NCBI GenBank assembly: GCA_023101725.1
Contig: JALJCO010003062.1
Coordinates: 558,001 to 622,000, forward strand
Length of the DNA stretch: 64,000 nucleotides
Direction: 5' to 3'
Source: Atherinomorus stipes
Taxonomy: Eukaryota > Chordata > Actinopteri > Atheriniformes > Atherinidae
In this document: one piece after another, positions 47,955-60,000 of the stretch
Layout: every line of letters starts with the position of its first letter
How positions within the stretch are numbered: position 1 is the stretch's first letter
Translations under genes and position numbers: made by a program
The notes under the pieces: model-generated
Seen by the model: the letters and a program-made list of their open reading frames with translations, nothing else
Told to the model about the DNA's origin: nothing
Databases searched by the model: none

Positions 47955-49055
47955 GGCTGTGTCTGAATGTCCTCCCTACTCCCTAACCCCTCATTCACTA
48001 CATAGGGCTGCACAATGTAACACACTATCTAGAGCACTCATTCTGCCTGCGATTCGGACACGAAGCTGACTACTTTTTCCTTACCGCAAATCACGTCATT
48101 ACCAGCTGTCACCGTGGCAACCACGGCGGCACCCATGACACAAAAAAACATTTAATTCCAAATAAATCTGTAAATTTAAGTGAAGATATTTTATTTACTC
48201 ATATTGTGTTTAATCTTTTTTCGGTTGTTTTTTTGTCTCTTTTTTTCTGCCACTCGATGTGTCCAACACCTTGCGCCATTCAGCTCTCCTCACCACAATG
48301 CATTGTGGTCTATATTGATCCGTCTAGGGGAGAGGGACCCAACTGCAGTCACAATACGTCACCATATAGCTGGAAGTCCCAAGCACAAATTTCTTCTTCA
48401 TGTAACTTACTAAAATATAACCCTAACTCTGACCCTTTCCCTAACCCTAACCACCCGACTACACCACACGCATCTGTTTTCATGCCGCAGATGCTCTTGG
48501 CAGTGTTTAACAAACTTCCATGTCTTAAGGACCCTTCAACTCATAAGGTTCCAGTATATACAGCCACCATGGCATCCAGTAAAGGATGAAGAAAGCATTC
48601 CGTTTCCTTTTACTTGCTTTAATGAAGTGATGGTAGATAAGCATGTTGTTTTAATCATTTGCTCACGCTTGAACAAAGAAACCAATGAAGGAAAAAAGAA
48701 AGCTGCTGCTCCAGCATGCTGTCAAACAAACTAAAGGTACACCTGCTTAAAGACGGACCCCCATTGGCTGCTCAGAATACACACTGAGCCAATCATGCAG
48801 TTCAATACTCAGAGAACTACTCAGTGAACTATCACAGGTGTTAAAGGGCACACATACATTAATCTAAGATATTTTCAACACTCCAACACAGACTTCTTGT
48901 GTGGATTGGATGTATTGCGGCGCCCTTCTCAGCCATTGTAACTGCAGGAAGGTACTCTTGGTCTAGGGACCATCGAAGCTCACTAGTTTTCAAGATGCAT
49001 TGTGGATAATTTTGGGTGCACTACTTTTTTTCTTTCTGGACATTCGGACACCACT
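47955..49055. mobile_element. Harbinger-like MITE carrying another repeat
   Basis: The left end GGCTGTGTCTGAATGTCC follows TTA, and a mirrored GGACATTCGGACACC lies near 49037-49051. The interior includes the single-ended repeat at 48898-48957, so it is nested or composite. The exact right limit is uncertain. Confidence 0.5.
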
Positions 49056-49084
49056 ACAAAATGGCGTGATATAGAGGGATATCC

Positions 49085-49150
49085 ATGTGGCAAATGGCTA
49101 GCATGCATCAGTCTTACCTGCGAGCCAGCGGTTCAAACCCCATCTGGGCC
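49085..49150 (+). repeat. tRNA-like fragment (pseudo-tRNA or SINE head)
   Basis: TGGCAAATGGCTAGC resembles an RNA polymerase III box A and GGTTCAAACCC matches box B at suitable spacing. A complete cloverleaf cannot be drawn, so it is not a functional tRNA call. Confidence 0.35.
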
Positions 49151-49559
49151 CTCCTTCGTCCTGCTACACATGTTTATACATGTTTATACTTTCATGAGCG
49201 AGCTTTTCACCACGATGCTTTCAATGTTTAAATAAAAAATGATTGGGTGGATAAAGTTTTGCAGTGGCTAGCCCGAGGTTTGGGAATTCACTACCATTTT
49301 AGATTAGGCAGGCTATTTCGCTATTAGGTTTCAAAGTCACAAAAACCCATCTTTTTCCCCTCGCATTGAAGTCCTGTTAAGTCACTTTTCATGATTTTAT
49401 GTTTTGTTTTGGTCTTATTGTTTTTATTGTTCTTACTATGTGTCTTATTTGGTGTGATTTTTTTCAGTTTTATTCTGAATTTTATGTGTAGTTGGTTGTA
49501 CAGTGTGCAGCATTTACTGTGGTGGAAGTGCTCTAGAAATAAAGTTGGATGTGATTAGA

Positions 49560-50190
49560 TAAAGCATTTAGAATTGCCTTGGACATAAAATGTGCTATAC
49601 AAACAAACTTATCTAGCCTTCTCTTCTCAGGAATTGCCTTACTCATATTTGACTGTTGCAGCTGTCCTTGAGGCTTCCTTGTGGTTGCCATTTTCCTGTG
49701 GTATTTCAAGGTTCTTGTAGCTCTCCACAACATCTGCTCTTCTGCCTTCTGGGAGTGCAATCCCCTCTCTGTTGACTACCTTTTCTCTTTTCATCAACTC
49801 TTTTCATTCAGCTGTATTTTTCTAGTCTGAACAACGTTCTGATGTCCCTGCAGTAGATCCTGCTGGTGAGGATCAATAAGTCGATGTTTCACTTACTCGT
49901 TGCGTACAGCTTGATCTCATCCATGCAGAGGAAGTGGCCAATGGTGGCCCTATTCTTGAGTCATATCCATAGCTGATTTAGTTGATTAATTGGCTCAGGG
50001 GGTTCAGGCCTACAATGAGAACAGCAAAGGAGACAGAGCATCTCCTTGATAAATGCCACATTAGCTTGAGGTTGGCCTGAGGGGTGGTCTTCCACAGACT
50101 GAGTTTGCAACAAAGGTTCCTAGGGTCTTTTTGACCTAGCTTCAGGCATCCTGGGATCCATGTACAGTATGTGGTAAACGTCATTAGTCA
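49560..50190 (-). mobile_element. LINE reverse transcriptase fragment (R2/R4-like), antisense
   Basis: Minus-strand readings contain broken pieces of the RT core: LNPLSQLIN, FLCMDEIKLYATSK (the YMDDIKLYA catalytic block with an altered Asp) and DLLILTSRIYCRDI. Several stops and frame changes separate them, so it is a decayed copy. The clade is inferred from remembered motif similarity. Confidence 0.6.
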
Positions 50191-51134
50191 TAGGCTTCAT
50201 ATGTGTGTGTGTAAAACCATATGTGGCACCTTCAGGCAGTAGAAGACCACACAGAGAGCAGGGAATTGAGGCTAAAATTAACATTAAAGGTGAATGTGAA
50301 GACATACTGTCTTTCCAGGGATGCTTTTATTGGACGGCTTTGATTCATTTTCACTTCTTATTTTCAAAAATACATCTTTTTTGTTTCACATTGTTTTATT
50401 CCTGTTGTGAAATCAGGGGAAATACCTTTTGGATATTTGTGTCTTTATTTGGAAATTTCTTAAAGGTGATGTCACAGATAAATGAATGAGATTAGGTAAA
50501 GCTCGGAGTTGAGGTCAGTAGAGATTTATTTTTACTAAACTCGCTAAATGTGTTTAAGTATAGGAACTATTTTATGCTGGCTATGTATTTTTAATGCTGA
50601 CCAACAATTTTCAAAAGAAAAAAAAGCCAGCTGTTCTGAACCAGCTGGTTTGCGCATTGGTACAGTAAAGGCCCTTGCAGACAGGACGCACAAAGCGCAG
50701 GCGGTTGGTGGCAAACCCATTCATTACCGCTGACGCCGCTGCGCTCAAATTGGAAATTTTTCAATTTGGGCGCTGCACGTTGTGATGACATCTTAGCGCA
50801 TCCAATAGGAGAGGCCAGTTCAGGTGGGAAAAAAAGTGGTCCTTGGTCAAGGGCGTAGAATTGGGTAGGGACGGTAGGGACGGTAGGGACGTGTCCCTAC
50901 CAATATTCCGCCGCTACTGTGTCGTCACTATCAGTACAACCCGCTGTCCATAGTGTTTAGTCAATGATTGTGGCATACAATGGGTTAAATGTCGGTCTCT
51001 GCTAGAAGTCCCGCCTCTAACCTAAATATCGCTCTCTGATTGGCTGCTGGGTTCTCACTAACTTACATGTGATTGGCTGTCCCCGCTGTCACTCCACCTA
51101 CTTTAAAAGCCGAAGCGCTAAAAACGAGAAGGGT

Positions 51135-51352
51135 CTATCTGCGACTCGCAAGACAGGGGCGTGTCGTAGAGAGGGCGTGTCGTAGTGTGACGTTACTCGA
51201 AGACACGCCCACCAGGCCAATGAGAGCACGGTAAAATCTAGCCCTACCCCTGACCCTTCCCCTAAACCTAACCAGACCCACCCACAATGTGACACGCCCC
51301 CTATAGGACACGCCCACTATATGACACGCCCACTGGGTTGCAAGCCGCAGAT
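51135..51352. repeat. Nested hairpin MITE with GGGCGTGTC words
   Basis: The left end TCTATCTGCGACTCGCAAGA is mirrored by TTGCAAGCCGCAGATAGA, and several GGCGTGTCGTA words face GACACGCCC words. Confidence 0.7.
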
Positions 51353-51558
51353 AGATACACTTGCTAAAAACAGCTTAGCGTCCCTGACTGTTAACGTCTC
51401 GCTACCCTTGCGCACTTCATGCAGCTGCCATTTGAGAAGGATGAGAGGCATGTGTAAGCTGACAACGTTCTGCCTGGGTCACGTCAGCTAGACGATTTTA
51501 CAAGTGTCATTTACATTTTATTGTGTGTATGTGTATGTATGTGTATGTGTATATTGTA

Positions 51559-51584
<26 letters not shown>
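51559..51584. repeat. (GT)n microsatellite
   Basis: 13 uninterrupted GT units. Confidence 0.9.
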
Positions 51585-51589
<5 letters not shown>

Positions 51590-51602
51590 TAGGATTTGAA
51601 GG

Positions 51603-51650
51603 ATGTCGAAAAGAAAACGGGATATAAGAGACTTCTTTAGGATTCAAAGT
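51603..51650 (+). pseudogene. Putative transposon-borne coding exon 1
   Basis: ATG opens MSKRKRDIRDFFRIQS, followed at once by a consensus donor GTAAGT in phase 0. This short basic start with DIRDFF resembles the N-termini of hAT/ZMYM-type transposase proteins of fish (MSKRKxxDIRxFF). No downstream transposase core was found in the window. Confidence 0.45.
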
Positions 51651-52004
51651 GTAAGTTACCTTAAGGAAGAGGTTCAACAATACAGATATAGAATTAAAAG
51701 AGAATATGCCAAAGAGACACACTTTTTAAAAGTTATTTTTATTCTTATTTTCATGTATTTGTGTAGAAAAGAGCAACTTTTTAAAAACACAAAAATAAAA
51801 TTTGTGTTGGAAATGCAATGAAACCTGATATTCTAGATGATCATGTCATTTTATGTATCCATATTTTTGGGGAATAAATTAAACGTACAATAATAACAGT
51901 GTGAAAATAAAAACTTTTTTTTGCTCAGGCAATAACTTTACCATCAAACTCTATTATCGTTCTATCCTTAATCTTTCTTTTATGCATCAACATATTTTTG
52001 TAAG

Positions 52005-52160
52005 GTGACAGACAGCAGAGAGGCTGGAGGAGATGGAGGAGAGACCAGAGGAGGTAGAGGAAGTGAGGCAGGACCAGATGAAGGGAGAGAGGCTGGAGGA
52101 GATAGGAAAGAAGGAGAAGCTGGAGGAAGAGAAGCTGAAAAAGACGCTGAAGACTCACAG
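52005..52160 (+). pseudogene. Putative transposon-borne coding exon 2, Gly/Glu-rich
   Basis: A 156-nt stretch open in phase 0 lies between TTTTTGTAAG and GTGAGG. It encodes a low-complexity peptide of Glu, Gly, Arg and Ala (for example REAGGDGGETRGGRGSEAG) and ends EKDAEDSQ. It would join exon 1 in frame. The downstream VPTNFKI-like reading at about 52440 (GTGTCCCCACCAATTTCAAAA) may be another remnant. Confidence 0.4.
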
Positions 52161-53484
52161 GTGAGGTTAAATAATGCAGGATGTGTTAGCCATGAGAGTC
52201 AGCACTATGACAGATCAAATCAAATGTATTTATAAAGCTCTTTTCATGCAAAGCAACTAGGGATGGGCATTAGTGATCATCTTTTTGATCGATCGCCAGG
52301 AGAGTAAAGATGGGAACTCTTCGATAAAATCCCTCCTTTTCGTTCATTTGTTACTTTAACCTGTAACATCTGCATGACGTGAAATTATATTGCTAATGCA
52401 AAAAACTAACTTTCAAGAGTGCTGCCTTGGAGCACTTTTGTGTCCCCACCAATTTCAAAATCAAACCTACTCCCTTGTCCTTGGTCAGCCTGACGTAAAC
52501 CTGGAAGCGGTCTGTGTTAAAGAATGCAGCTCCCGGACGAGCCTGAACTCCCCCAAGTTCTGCCTTGCCATCAGGATCAGGTGGACCCACATCCTTTTAT
52601 TTGCTGCTGATCTTCTCCGCCTCCTCAGGAGAAAAGCTCTTTGCTGCGACAATGAGAGGTACATCTCCCACAACGAAGCGTGCCGGGGAGAAAACACTTC
52701 CTGGTCTGTCGCTTAGCAACGCGTGCCTGACGTGTTTGCTGCACTCACCGCGGGGTAGGGCACAGAGTCTACTTTTTTTCCCCTGAACTGGCCTCTCCTA
52801 TTGGACACGCTAAGATGTCATCACAGTGCGCAGCGTCCGAATTGAAACATTTTCAATTCGGGCACAGCGGCATCAGCGGCACCGTGGCGGCATGCGCCCA
52901 CCTTGCGCGCCGCGGAGCTCTGCGGTACCATATACGTAATGAATGGGTTTGCCGCCGTCTGCCTGCGCTTGCTGCATTCTATCTGAAAGGACCTTTAATG
53001 TTCCTGCAGAAACATTTTTAAAAAGTTTTTTACATTTTTACATATAAAATACTAAAATATTCAAAAACAAAATAAGCAAAGAAAATCAATGTATGATGGC
53101 CAAAAGGATCAAAACTCAAACTAATGGTATCATGATAAACAGTAAAAGTGATAATTAAATAAACACTAATTTTGTGTTGAAAAATATATTAATAGTATTG
53201 TAGTTCATTTTTTCATACAATTCTAAGAATGTTCTTATTTACAGTATGATACAGATGTATGCAATATGAGACAAATTACTAAAATGACAAAAATGAGTCA
53301 GTTTATCAAATTTCTAATGGTTAACTTCAGCAGTAGCAACAAATTCATGATTGCTACTGAATTGCTGAGTGAAAATCAAATATCATTACATTCTGCATTT
53401 ACAACCAGCACAACATGAGGTGACACCACATGGCATTAGCTGTGCACAATAACTACACACATTGAACTAACTTGTCTAAATGTT

Positions 53485-54056
53485 TTAACAGGAAGTGTAT
53501 CTTTCTCTCATAGAATACAGTCGCACATAAGAGCCAGTGCCGTGATACCAGACACCGAACCCAGGATAAAGAGGTTTGGTGAATGTGGCATTGAAGGTGT
53601 GGAGGTGCAGCAGTGTTTCAGAGGAGACTCTGTAGAAGGACAAAGTTCCAGCAGCGTAGTCCACATACACTCCCACTCGGTTACAGGTGTAGGAGGCGGA
53701 AGTGGGGACAAAGATGGAGGTTTTGTTGTTGTTGTGAAAGGCAGTGTAACCATCATCATTGCAGCCCAGACTCCAGGAGCGAATGTTCCTCCCAAACACA
53801 CAATCATCGATGACATCTCCTCTTCTTTGGATTCCACTGTAACTCACTGCTATACTGACGTTTCCTCTCCACTCCACTTCCCAGTAACAACGATCAGTGA
53901 GGGCATTTCCACTCAGCAGCTGATGACACTTGTCAAATCTCTCTGGATGATTTCCATATAGCTGAGCCTCTTCCACATACGAAACTTTCCTGTTGTTGTC
54001 AGACAGTTTGAGGTATCTGTTTACTGTGTTTCTGTCAAGTGTGAGCTCACAGAAAT
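53485..54056 (-). CDS. NLR gene 2: PRY-SPRY (B30.2) terminal exon
   Basis: The exon begins after acceptor CTTATTTAG (minus) in phase 1 and ends at a stop at 53485-53487. [93 protein letters not shown]. The fold motifs match gene 1, but the loops differ, as expected if the ligand-facing surface has diverged. Confidence 0.95.
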
Positions 54057-57000
54057 CTAAATAAGAGAAGAAGACAAGATTATTCCGTCATCTGGTCAAT
54101 ATTTTCATGTTGACTTTCATGATGACTTATGAACCTGATGACTGTGCAAAATAAAAGCAAACTTACACTTTTTCAGACCTGGCGTCAGCCACTGGGCTCC
54201 ATAAGGTTCTAACCTGAAAGGAAACAGGTGGCAGATTAACACAGTTTCTTCACATTCCTTTTATCCACACAATTATTCTCTGCAAATGTGGCATGTGTCA
54301 TTTATTATGAGTAAAAACAAACAAACAAACAAAATAAAAAACAAATACATATTCATGTACAGTGCAGGCACACCTTTTACCATCTAAATCTCACCTATAC
54401 CTCATCTAACATCTAATATGGGCCCTGATTCATTGAACACTGAACTAATTGATGGATCAATGTATTGTTGAAGCCCTAAGCCACTGGAGGAAAAGTGGGT
54501 TTTCTATGTGGTTTTTTTTTAATGAGTTTAAATTATGATTATTTCTTTTAAAACATCCAGCAACCATACAAAGCTTAATCTTTTCAGTTGATCTCTCCTA
54601 TTTAAGTACTCTTAGAGTTTGTCTTTGAGGGTGTAAATGGGAAGACACCAGCAAATTTGGGATGCCTCCCATAAGTAACAGGTTAATATGGCTATAGCGT
54701 TCTGTAAAGTCAAGCCATTCTAACCTTGATAGTACAGTATGAGCTAAATAATGAAAATAAACATCCTTTGATGTTTATTGGTGTGTTTATAACATGGTTC
54801 TTTGTACCAATGTTCATTAACTTGCAAAGTACCAATCAAATAAACAAAAAGAAAATAAAGTTCTGTAAATCAATTTTCTAAATTATATCAGTCAAGTTAT
54901 ATATTTAAATTAATACATAAATATGGGGGCATATATTGGAGTGAATTTTTTTCACAGAGAAAATCCACCTCTTTGATCTGACCCCCTTTGTGTGCAACTG
55001 CATCAAATCTCTCACACCTGAGCATCTCCAATTTACAGTTGGGATCCTCCAGTTTATCAGACAGAAGCTTCATCCCAGTCTCTCCTGGATGGTTGTAGCT
55101 CAGGTCCAACTTTTTCAAATGGGATGGGTTGGAGCTCAGAGCAGAGTGTAGTGCAGCGCAGCCTTCCTCTGTGACAAGACAGCCTGACAGGCTGCAAACA
55201 GTAAAACATTACATTTTATATGATACAGGACTCAAATAAATTGGCCAGTTCTCACTCAGTTACTGACTAGAACCACCTAGTTTGAAAATAACTCATTAGG
55301 CCAAGAGTTGAACAGATTTATTTCTGACCTCAGAGTTTCCAGTTTGCACAGTGAATTTTCCAGGCCAGCTGACATCTGCTTCACTCCTGAATCCTGGAGG
55401 TTGTTGTTACTGAGATCCAGATCTCTCAGACAAGAAGACTTGGAGCCGAGAACTGATGACAGAGCTGCACAACTTTTTCCTGAGAAGTTGCAGAAACTCA
55501 GTCTGGAGACAAAACCAGTTAAATTAGAATCACGCTATGTAAAGAGTTAATACCCAACAATCTGCATGTTCTACATCATGGATAATACAACAACTCAGCG
55601 TTATGGGCTCTGCGGCATAATTTAGTGAGGAATACATTATTTCCTGATATTTACTGGCACTTTGTTAAGTTATGCCCTTATCGCCCTGAGTTATTTTCAA
55701 GAGGATCATTGGTATACAAGCTGGAATACTGAGTAAGTTAGAATGGGGCAACTTCATATTCAGCCTGTATATCATTGGAATTTAACATTACATGTCAAAT
55801 TCCAGCCAAGCGCATGGATTTGTAAAGTTTTATACTAAAGATCTCAAGTGAAGAAAAAATATACTTAATGTGAGAAATTCAAGCCTTTAGCAGAAAAATT
55901 GAGGAAAATTCCATCATCAATAACCAACACTCATATCGTGTAACAAACAATGTTAATGACCTGTGATAATGACCAAAGCCAACTCAGTCTGAGTGTAGAT
56001 GATTGATTCATTATATCAGTGGTAAACAAGTTAATGAACATGAACGGCTTTACAGCTTAATCAGAACAGAAAATGATCTGTTGTTTAAGATTAAAGATAT
56101 AATTGTTTGCTGCAGGTTAATACTGTACCTCAGACATTCTAGTTTACAGTTTGGACTCTGTAGAACACCAGACAGAAGAGTCACCCCTGAATCCTGCAGA
56201 TTGTTGTTGCTCAGGTCCAGTTCCCTCAGACAGGAGGACTGGGAGTTGAGAACTGATGATAGCGCTTCAAAGCTTCTCTCTGAGAGGTCATAGATGCTGA
56301 TGCTGTAGAAACAACAACTTATTAAAACACGTATTCCCACATAAACCCCTTCCTTTTTCATGTCAGTGTATTATCACAGTTCAAACTATCTTTGTACGTA
56401 CAGAGCTGTGCGGGAGGCTTTGACAACTGGCAGCAGCCTGAGAAGAGCTGTCTCTGAAGCTGAGTATTTCTTCAGGTCAAACACCTCCAGATCTTCCTCT
56501 GAGGACAGCAGGATGAAGACCAGAGCTGACCACTGAGCAGGAGACAGTTTATCTGTGCAGAGGTATCCTGATGTTAGGGACTGTTGGATCTCCTCCACCA
56601 GAGAATGATCATTCAGTTCATTCAGACAGTGGAACAGGTTGAGGCTTTTCTCCACGGATGCATTCTCAGTAATTTTTTTTTCTTTATGTACTGGATTATT
56701 TCCTCGCTGGTCTGTGGGCTACTCTCGGTCCGTGTCAGCAGGTCTCGTAGGAGGCTCTGATTTTTCTTCAGTGACAGACCCAGGAGGAAGCGGAGGAACA
56801 AATCCAGGTGGCCATTTGGACTCTGTAACGCCTTTCTTATAGCACTTTGATAGAATTGCGTCTCTGTACCTGTTTTGGTTTCTTGTTCCTGGAGGGTTGT
56901 TTGAGTTTTCACCAGCAGATTGTTTCCAGAGTCATATGTCAGACGGACATGAAGAGCAGCCAGAAACTCCTGAACACTCAGATGGATGAAGCTGAACACC

Positions 57001-60000
57001 TTGTCCTGGTACAGTCCTCGCTCCTCTTTGAAGATCCGTGTAAAGACACCTGAGTACTGTGATGCTGCCATAATATCGATGCCACACTCTGTCAGGTCTG
57101 ATTCATAGAAGATCAGGTTTCCGTTCTGCAGCTGCTCAAAAGCCAGTTTTCCCAGAGACTCAACCATCTTCCTGTTCTCAGGACTCCAAGGAGGATCTGT
57201 CTCAGCTCCTTTATCGTACTTGATAATCTTCCTTTTGGTCTGAACCACCAGAAAGTGGATGTACATCTCAGTCAGAGTGTTCGGCAACTTTCCTCTATTT
57301 TCACTTTCCAGTACTTTCTCCAGAACTGTAGCAGTGATCCAGCAGAAGACTGGGATGTGGCACATGATGTGGAGGCTGCGTGATGTCTTGATGTGGGTGA
57401 TAATCCTGCTGGCCTGCTCCTCATCTGTGATTTTCTTTCTAAAGTACTCGTCTTTCTGTGGATCAGCAAATCCTCTGACTTCTGTTACAATGTCAACGTA
57501 TTCAGGAGGGATCTGATTGGCTGCTGCAGGCCGTGTGGTTATCCAGATTAGAGCAGAGGAAAGCAGGTTCCCCCTGATGATATTTGTCAGCAGGATATCC
57601 AACGATGTGAGCTTTGTAACATCGGTCAGGATGTCGTTGCTTCGGAAGTCTAAAGAAAGTCGACACTCATCCAGACCATCAAAGATCAAAACAACCTGAA
57701 ACTCTTCAAACCTACAGATTTCTACTTCCGAAAAGAAGTGATGAACAAGTCCCTCCAAGCTGAATTCTCTGTCTTTCAGCACATTGAGCTCTCTGAAAGT
57801 GAATGGAAATATGAACTGGATGTCCTGGTTGGTTTTGTCTTCAGCCCAGTCCAGAGTGAACTTCTGAGTTAGGACAGTTTTACCAATGCCAGCCACTCCC
57901 TTTGTCATCACTGTTCTTACTGCTTTACTTCTCCCAGGTGGCGTTTTAAAGATATCTTTTGGTGATATTTTTGTTTCTTCTCCACTTGATTTCCAGGATG
58001 CTGTTTCAATCTGCCTAATCTCATGTTCTTTATTGACCTCGCCAGTCCCTCCCTCTGTGATGAAAACTTCAGTGTAGATCTGATTCAGAAGGGTTGGGTT
58101 TCCTTCTTTAGCAATCCCCTCAAAAACATGCTGGAAGTTCTTCTTAAGCTTGGATTTCAGTTTGCTTTTACAAACTGCCGAATGTTGTTCTGGAAAAAAA
58201 AAGTAAAGATCTCTCAACAAATCTTACAGTAAAAACTGCAACATTTTTCTCTCTTTAATTACAAATATTTAAATGATTGTTGGTTCATATTGAAAAATAC
58301 TAATAGTCTTATTAAAAGTATAAGGCAGGGGTAGGCAAGTTCAGTTGCAAAGAGCTGCAGCCCTGTAGGTTTTTGATCTTTCCTTGTTTCAACACACCTG
58401 ATTCAAATGACTGAGTCACCAAGAACAACCTGATAAACTATTGGATCCATTCAGTTTGAATCAGGTGCGTAGAGCAGGGAAACAAAGAAAACCTGCAAGG
58501 CTACAGCTCTCAGGGACTTAACTTGCCTACCCCATAGGACAAATAAAATATTAAGAACAATCTTCTTACTGTTCTGCAGGCGGTCGGCCAGCACCTTTTG
58601 GTTAATTTTCTTCAGGAAGTGCAGTGTGATCTGAATAAAGGCTTCTCTGCTGCTTCTCCACTGTTCTTTATCCTCATCATCCAACACCTTATCCTCACTC
58701 AGACTCTCTGAACATTCTGGATAATCCAGTGTCAGAGTCTTCTTGACTGTCTTCAGCTCTTTCTTTACAAAAGCAATAATGTTTTTCTCCAGCCCCTGAA
58801 AAATATCACCACATTAATGATGCAATTTTACCAGTATGTTTTCTTTACAGATATGGAAGGTTCTGTTTGACCCGAAATATCAAATTATCCAAATAGCAAC
58901 CGAAAACTTTTAATATATTTGTCAGTGTCTTTGATTTCACAAAGGAAAATAGTAGCTACACTTGACGCATAATCTTCAAGTGTACATGTATGCATCATGG
59001 CGCCTATGCATCACAATGTACCTAGGTCGCATGCATTGACGCAGTGTAGTTGAACACAGATCCCCTCAATTTTCAACACAGAGCTCATTGTCAGAAGACA
59101 AGTTGATAAAATAAAGTAAAAACTCTGTCTTTTTCTATAATTAAAGGCAGGGTGGATGATCATTTCCAGGAGCATTTGTTACTATATTGCTTAAAGTCTT
59201 CACACCCCGATTGCAGCCAATTAATTAAATGTTCTGACACAAAAATAAAAAAATTAATCACTTGTGGAATGGACAGGACTGAAAAAACCCCATCCGATGA
59301 AATTGTAGCGGCCCATGCTTATTGACTCAATGAGTATTTGTCCATCAAACTCAACTCCTGTTTGTCTCCCCCCCAGAAGTTGGAGGTGAGATAATTATCA
59401 ATTTTAGGAAACGTTCCTCTGCTGTTTACTGGGAAGCTAAAAAGCTATCCACTCGGCTGTTCTCGGTTATCTTCGCCAACAACCATCGGCGGACACGTTC
59501 GTAGACTCTGGAGGCGTGGTTTCAGATGGGTGTATTTTTTAAAATGTAGCTTGCTCGAACAGTTTTTCCAGGATCCCTTACCCTGCCTTTAATACATGGT
59601 GCCCATGGTTTGGTTTGAATACATGTAATGTTGCACTCCTAATATGGATTTGCACAGCTGATCAATAAATCAGGTCCTCGAAATGATGCACAATGTCAAT
59701 GCCATTTTTTAAAATGCCACTGCAATGAGTTATGTCTCATTGCGCAGAGACACGGTGATGTTTATAGCACTGTTAAAACAGTGCAGCCCCTTTAAGGCTA
59801 GAAAAGAGGAGAAAGAGACACAGCAATCGGTACTACAAAGCTGGTTATCAACTCTGTAACTCAACCCAGGGTTTTCTCTTATGGTGTGTTCAGACCAACC
59901 TGACAGCCAAAGTTGGACACGGGGTGACTAAAACGTCAGACGCTTGATTTCCAGCATCTTGACGCCCCTGATGTGTGGCAAGGGACGCCCAGCAAAGCCG

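Larger units (their letters stand above)
50668..52995. mobile_element. 2.3 kb long-inverted-repeat composite element
   Basis: Outer arms of roughly 170 and 230 bp are inverted copies: left AAGGCCCTTGCAGACAGGAC, CAAACCCATTCATTAC and AGGAGAGGCCAGTTCAGG; right CCTGAACTGGCCTCTCCT, GTAATGAATGGGTTTG and TCTATCTGAAAGGACCTT. Both ends abut TA. Inside lie a nested hairpin (51135-51352), a (GT)n tract and two exon-like coding pieces (51603-51650, 52005-52160). Confidence 0.75.

Noticed and set aside
48420..48460. CCCTAA-like words resembling telomere repeats (also TTAGGG-like words near 43630)
   Set aside because: Only two or three irregular units inside a MITE-like region; not a telomeric tract.
48206..48589. 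127-codon ORF on the plus strand
   Set aside because: Falls within the Harbinger-like MITE at 47955-49055 and has no recognisable domain.
53542..53961. 139-codon plus-strand ORF
   Set aside because: Antisense shadow of the B30.2 exon of NLR gene 2. Similar antisense ORFs at 26354-26872, 32833-34368 and 56639-58232 were rejected for the same reason.
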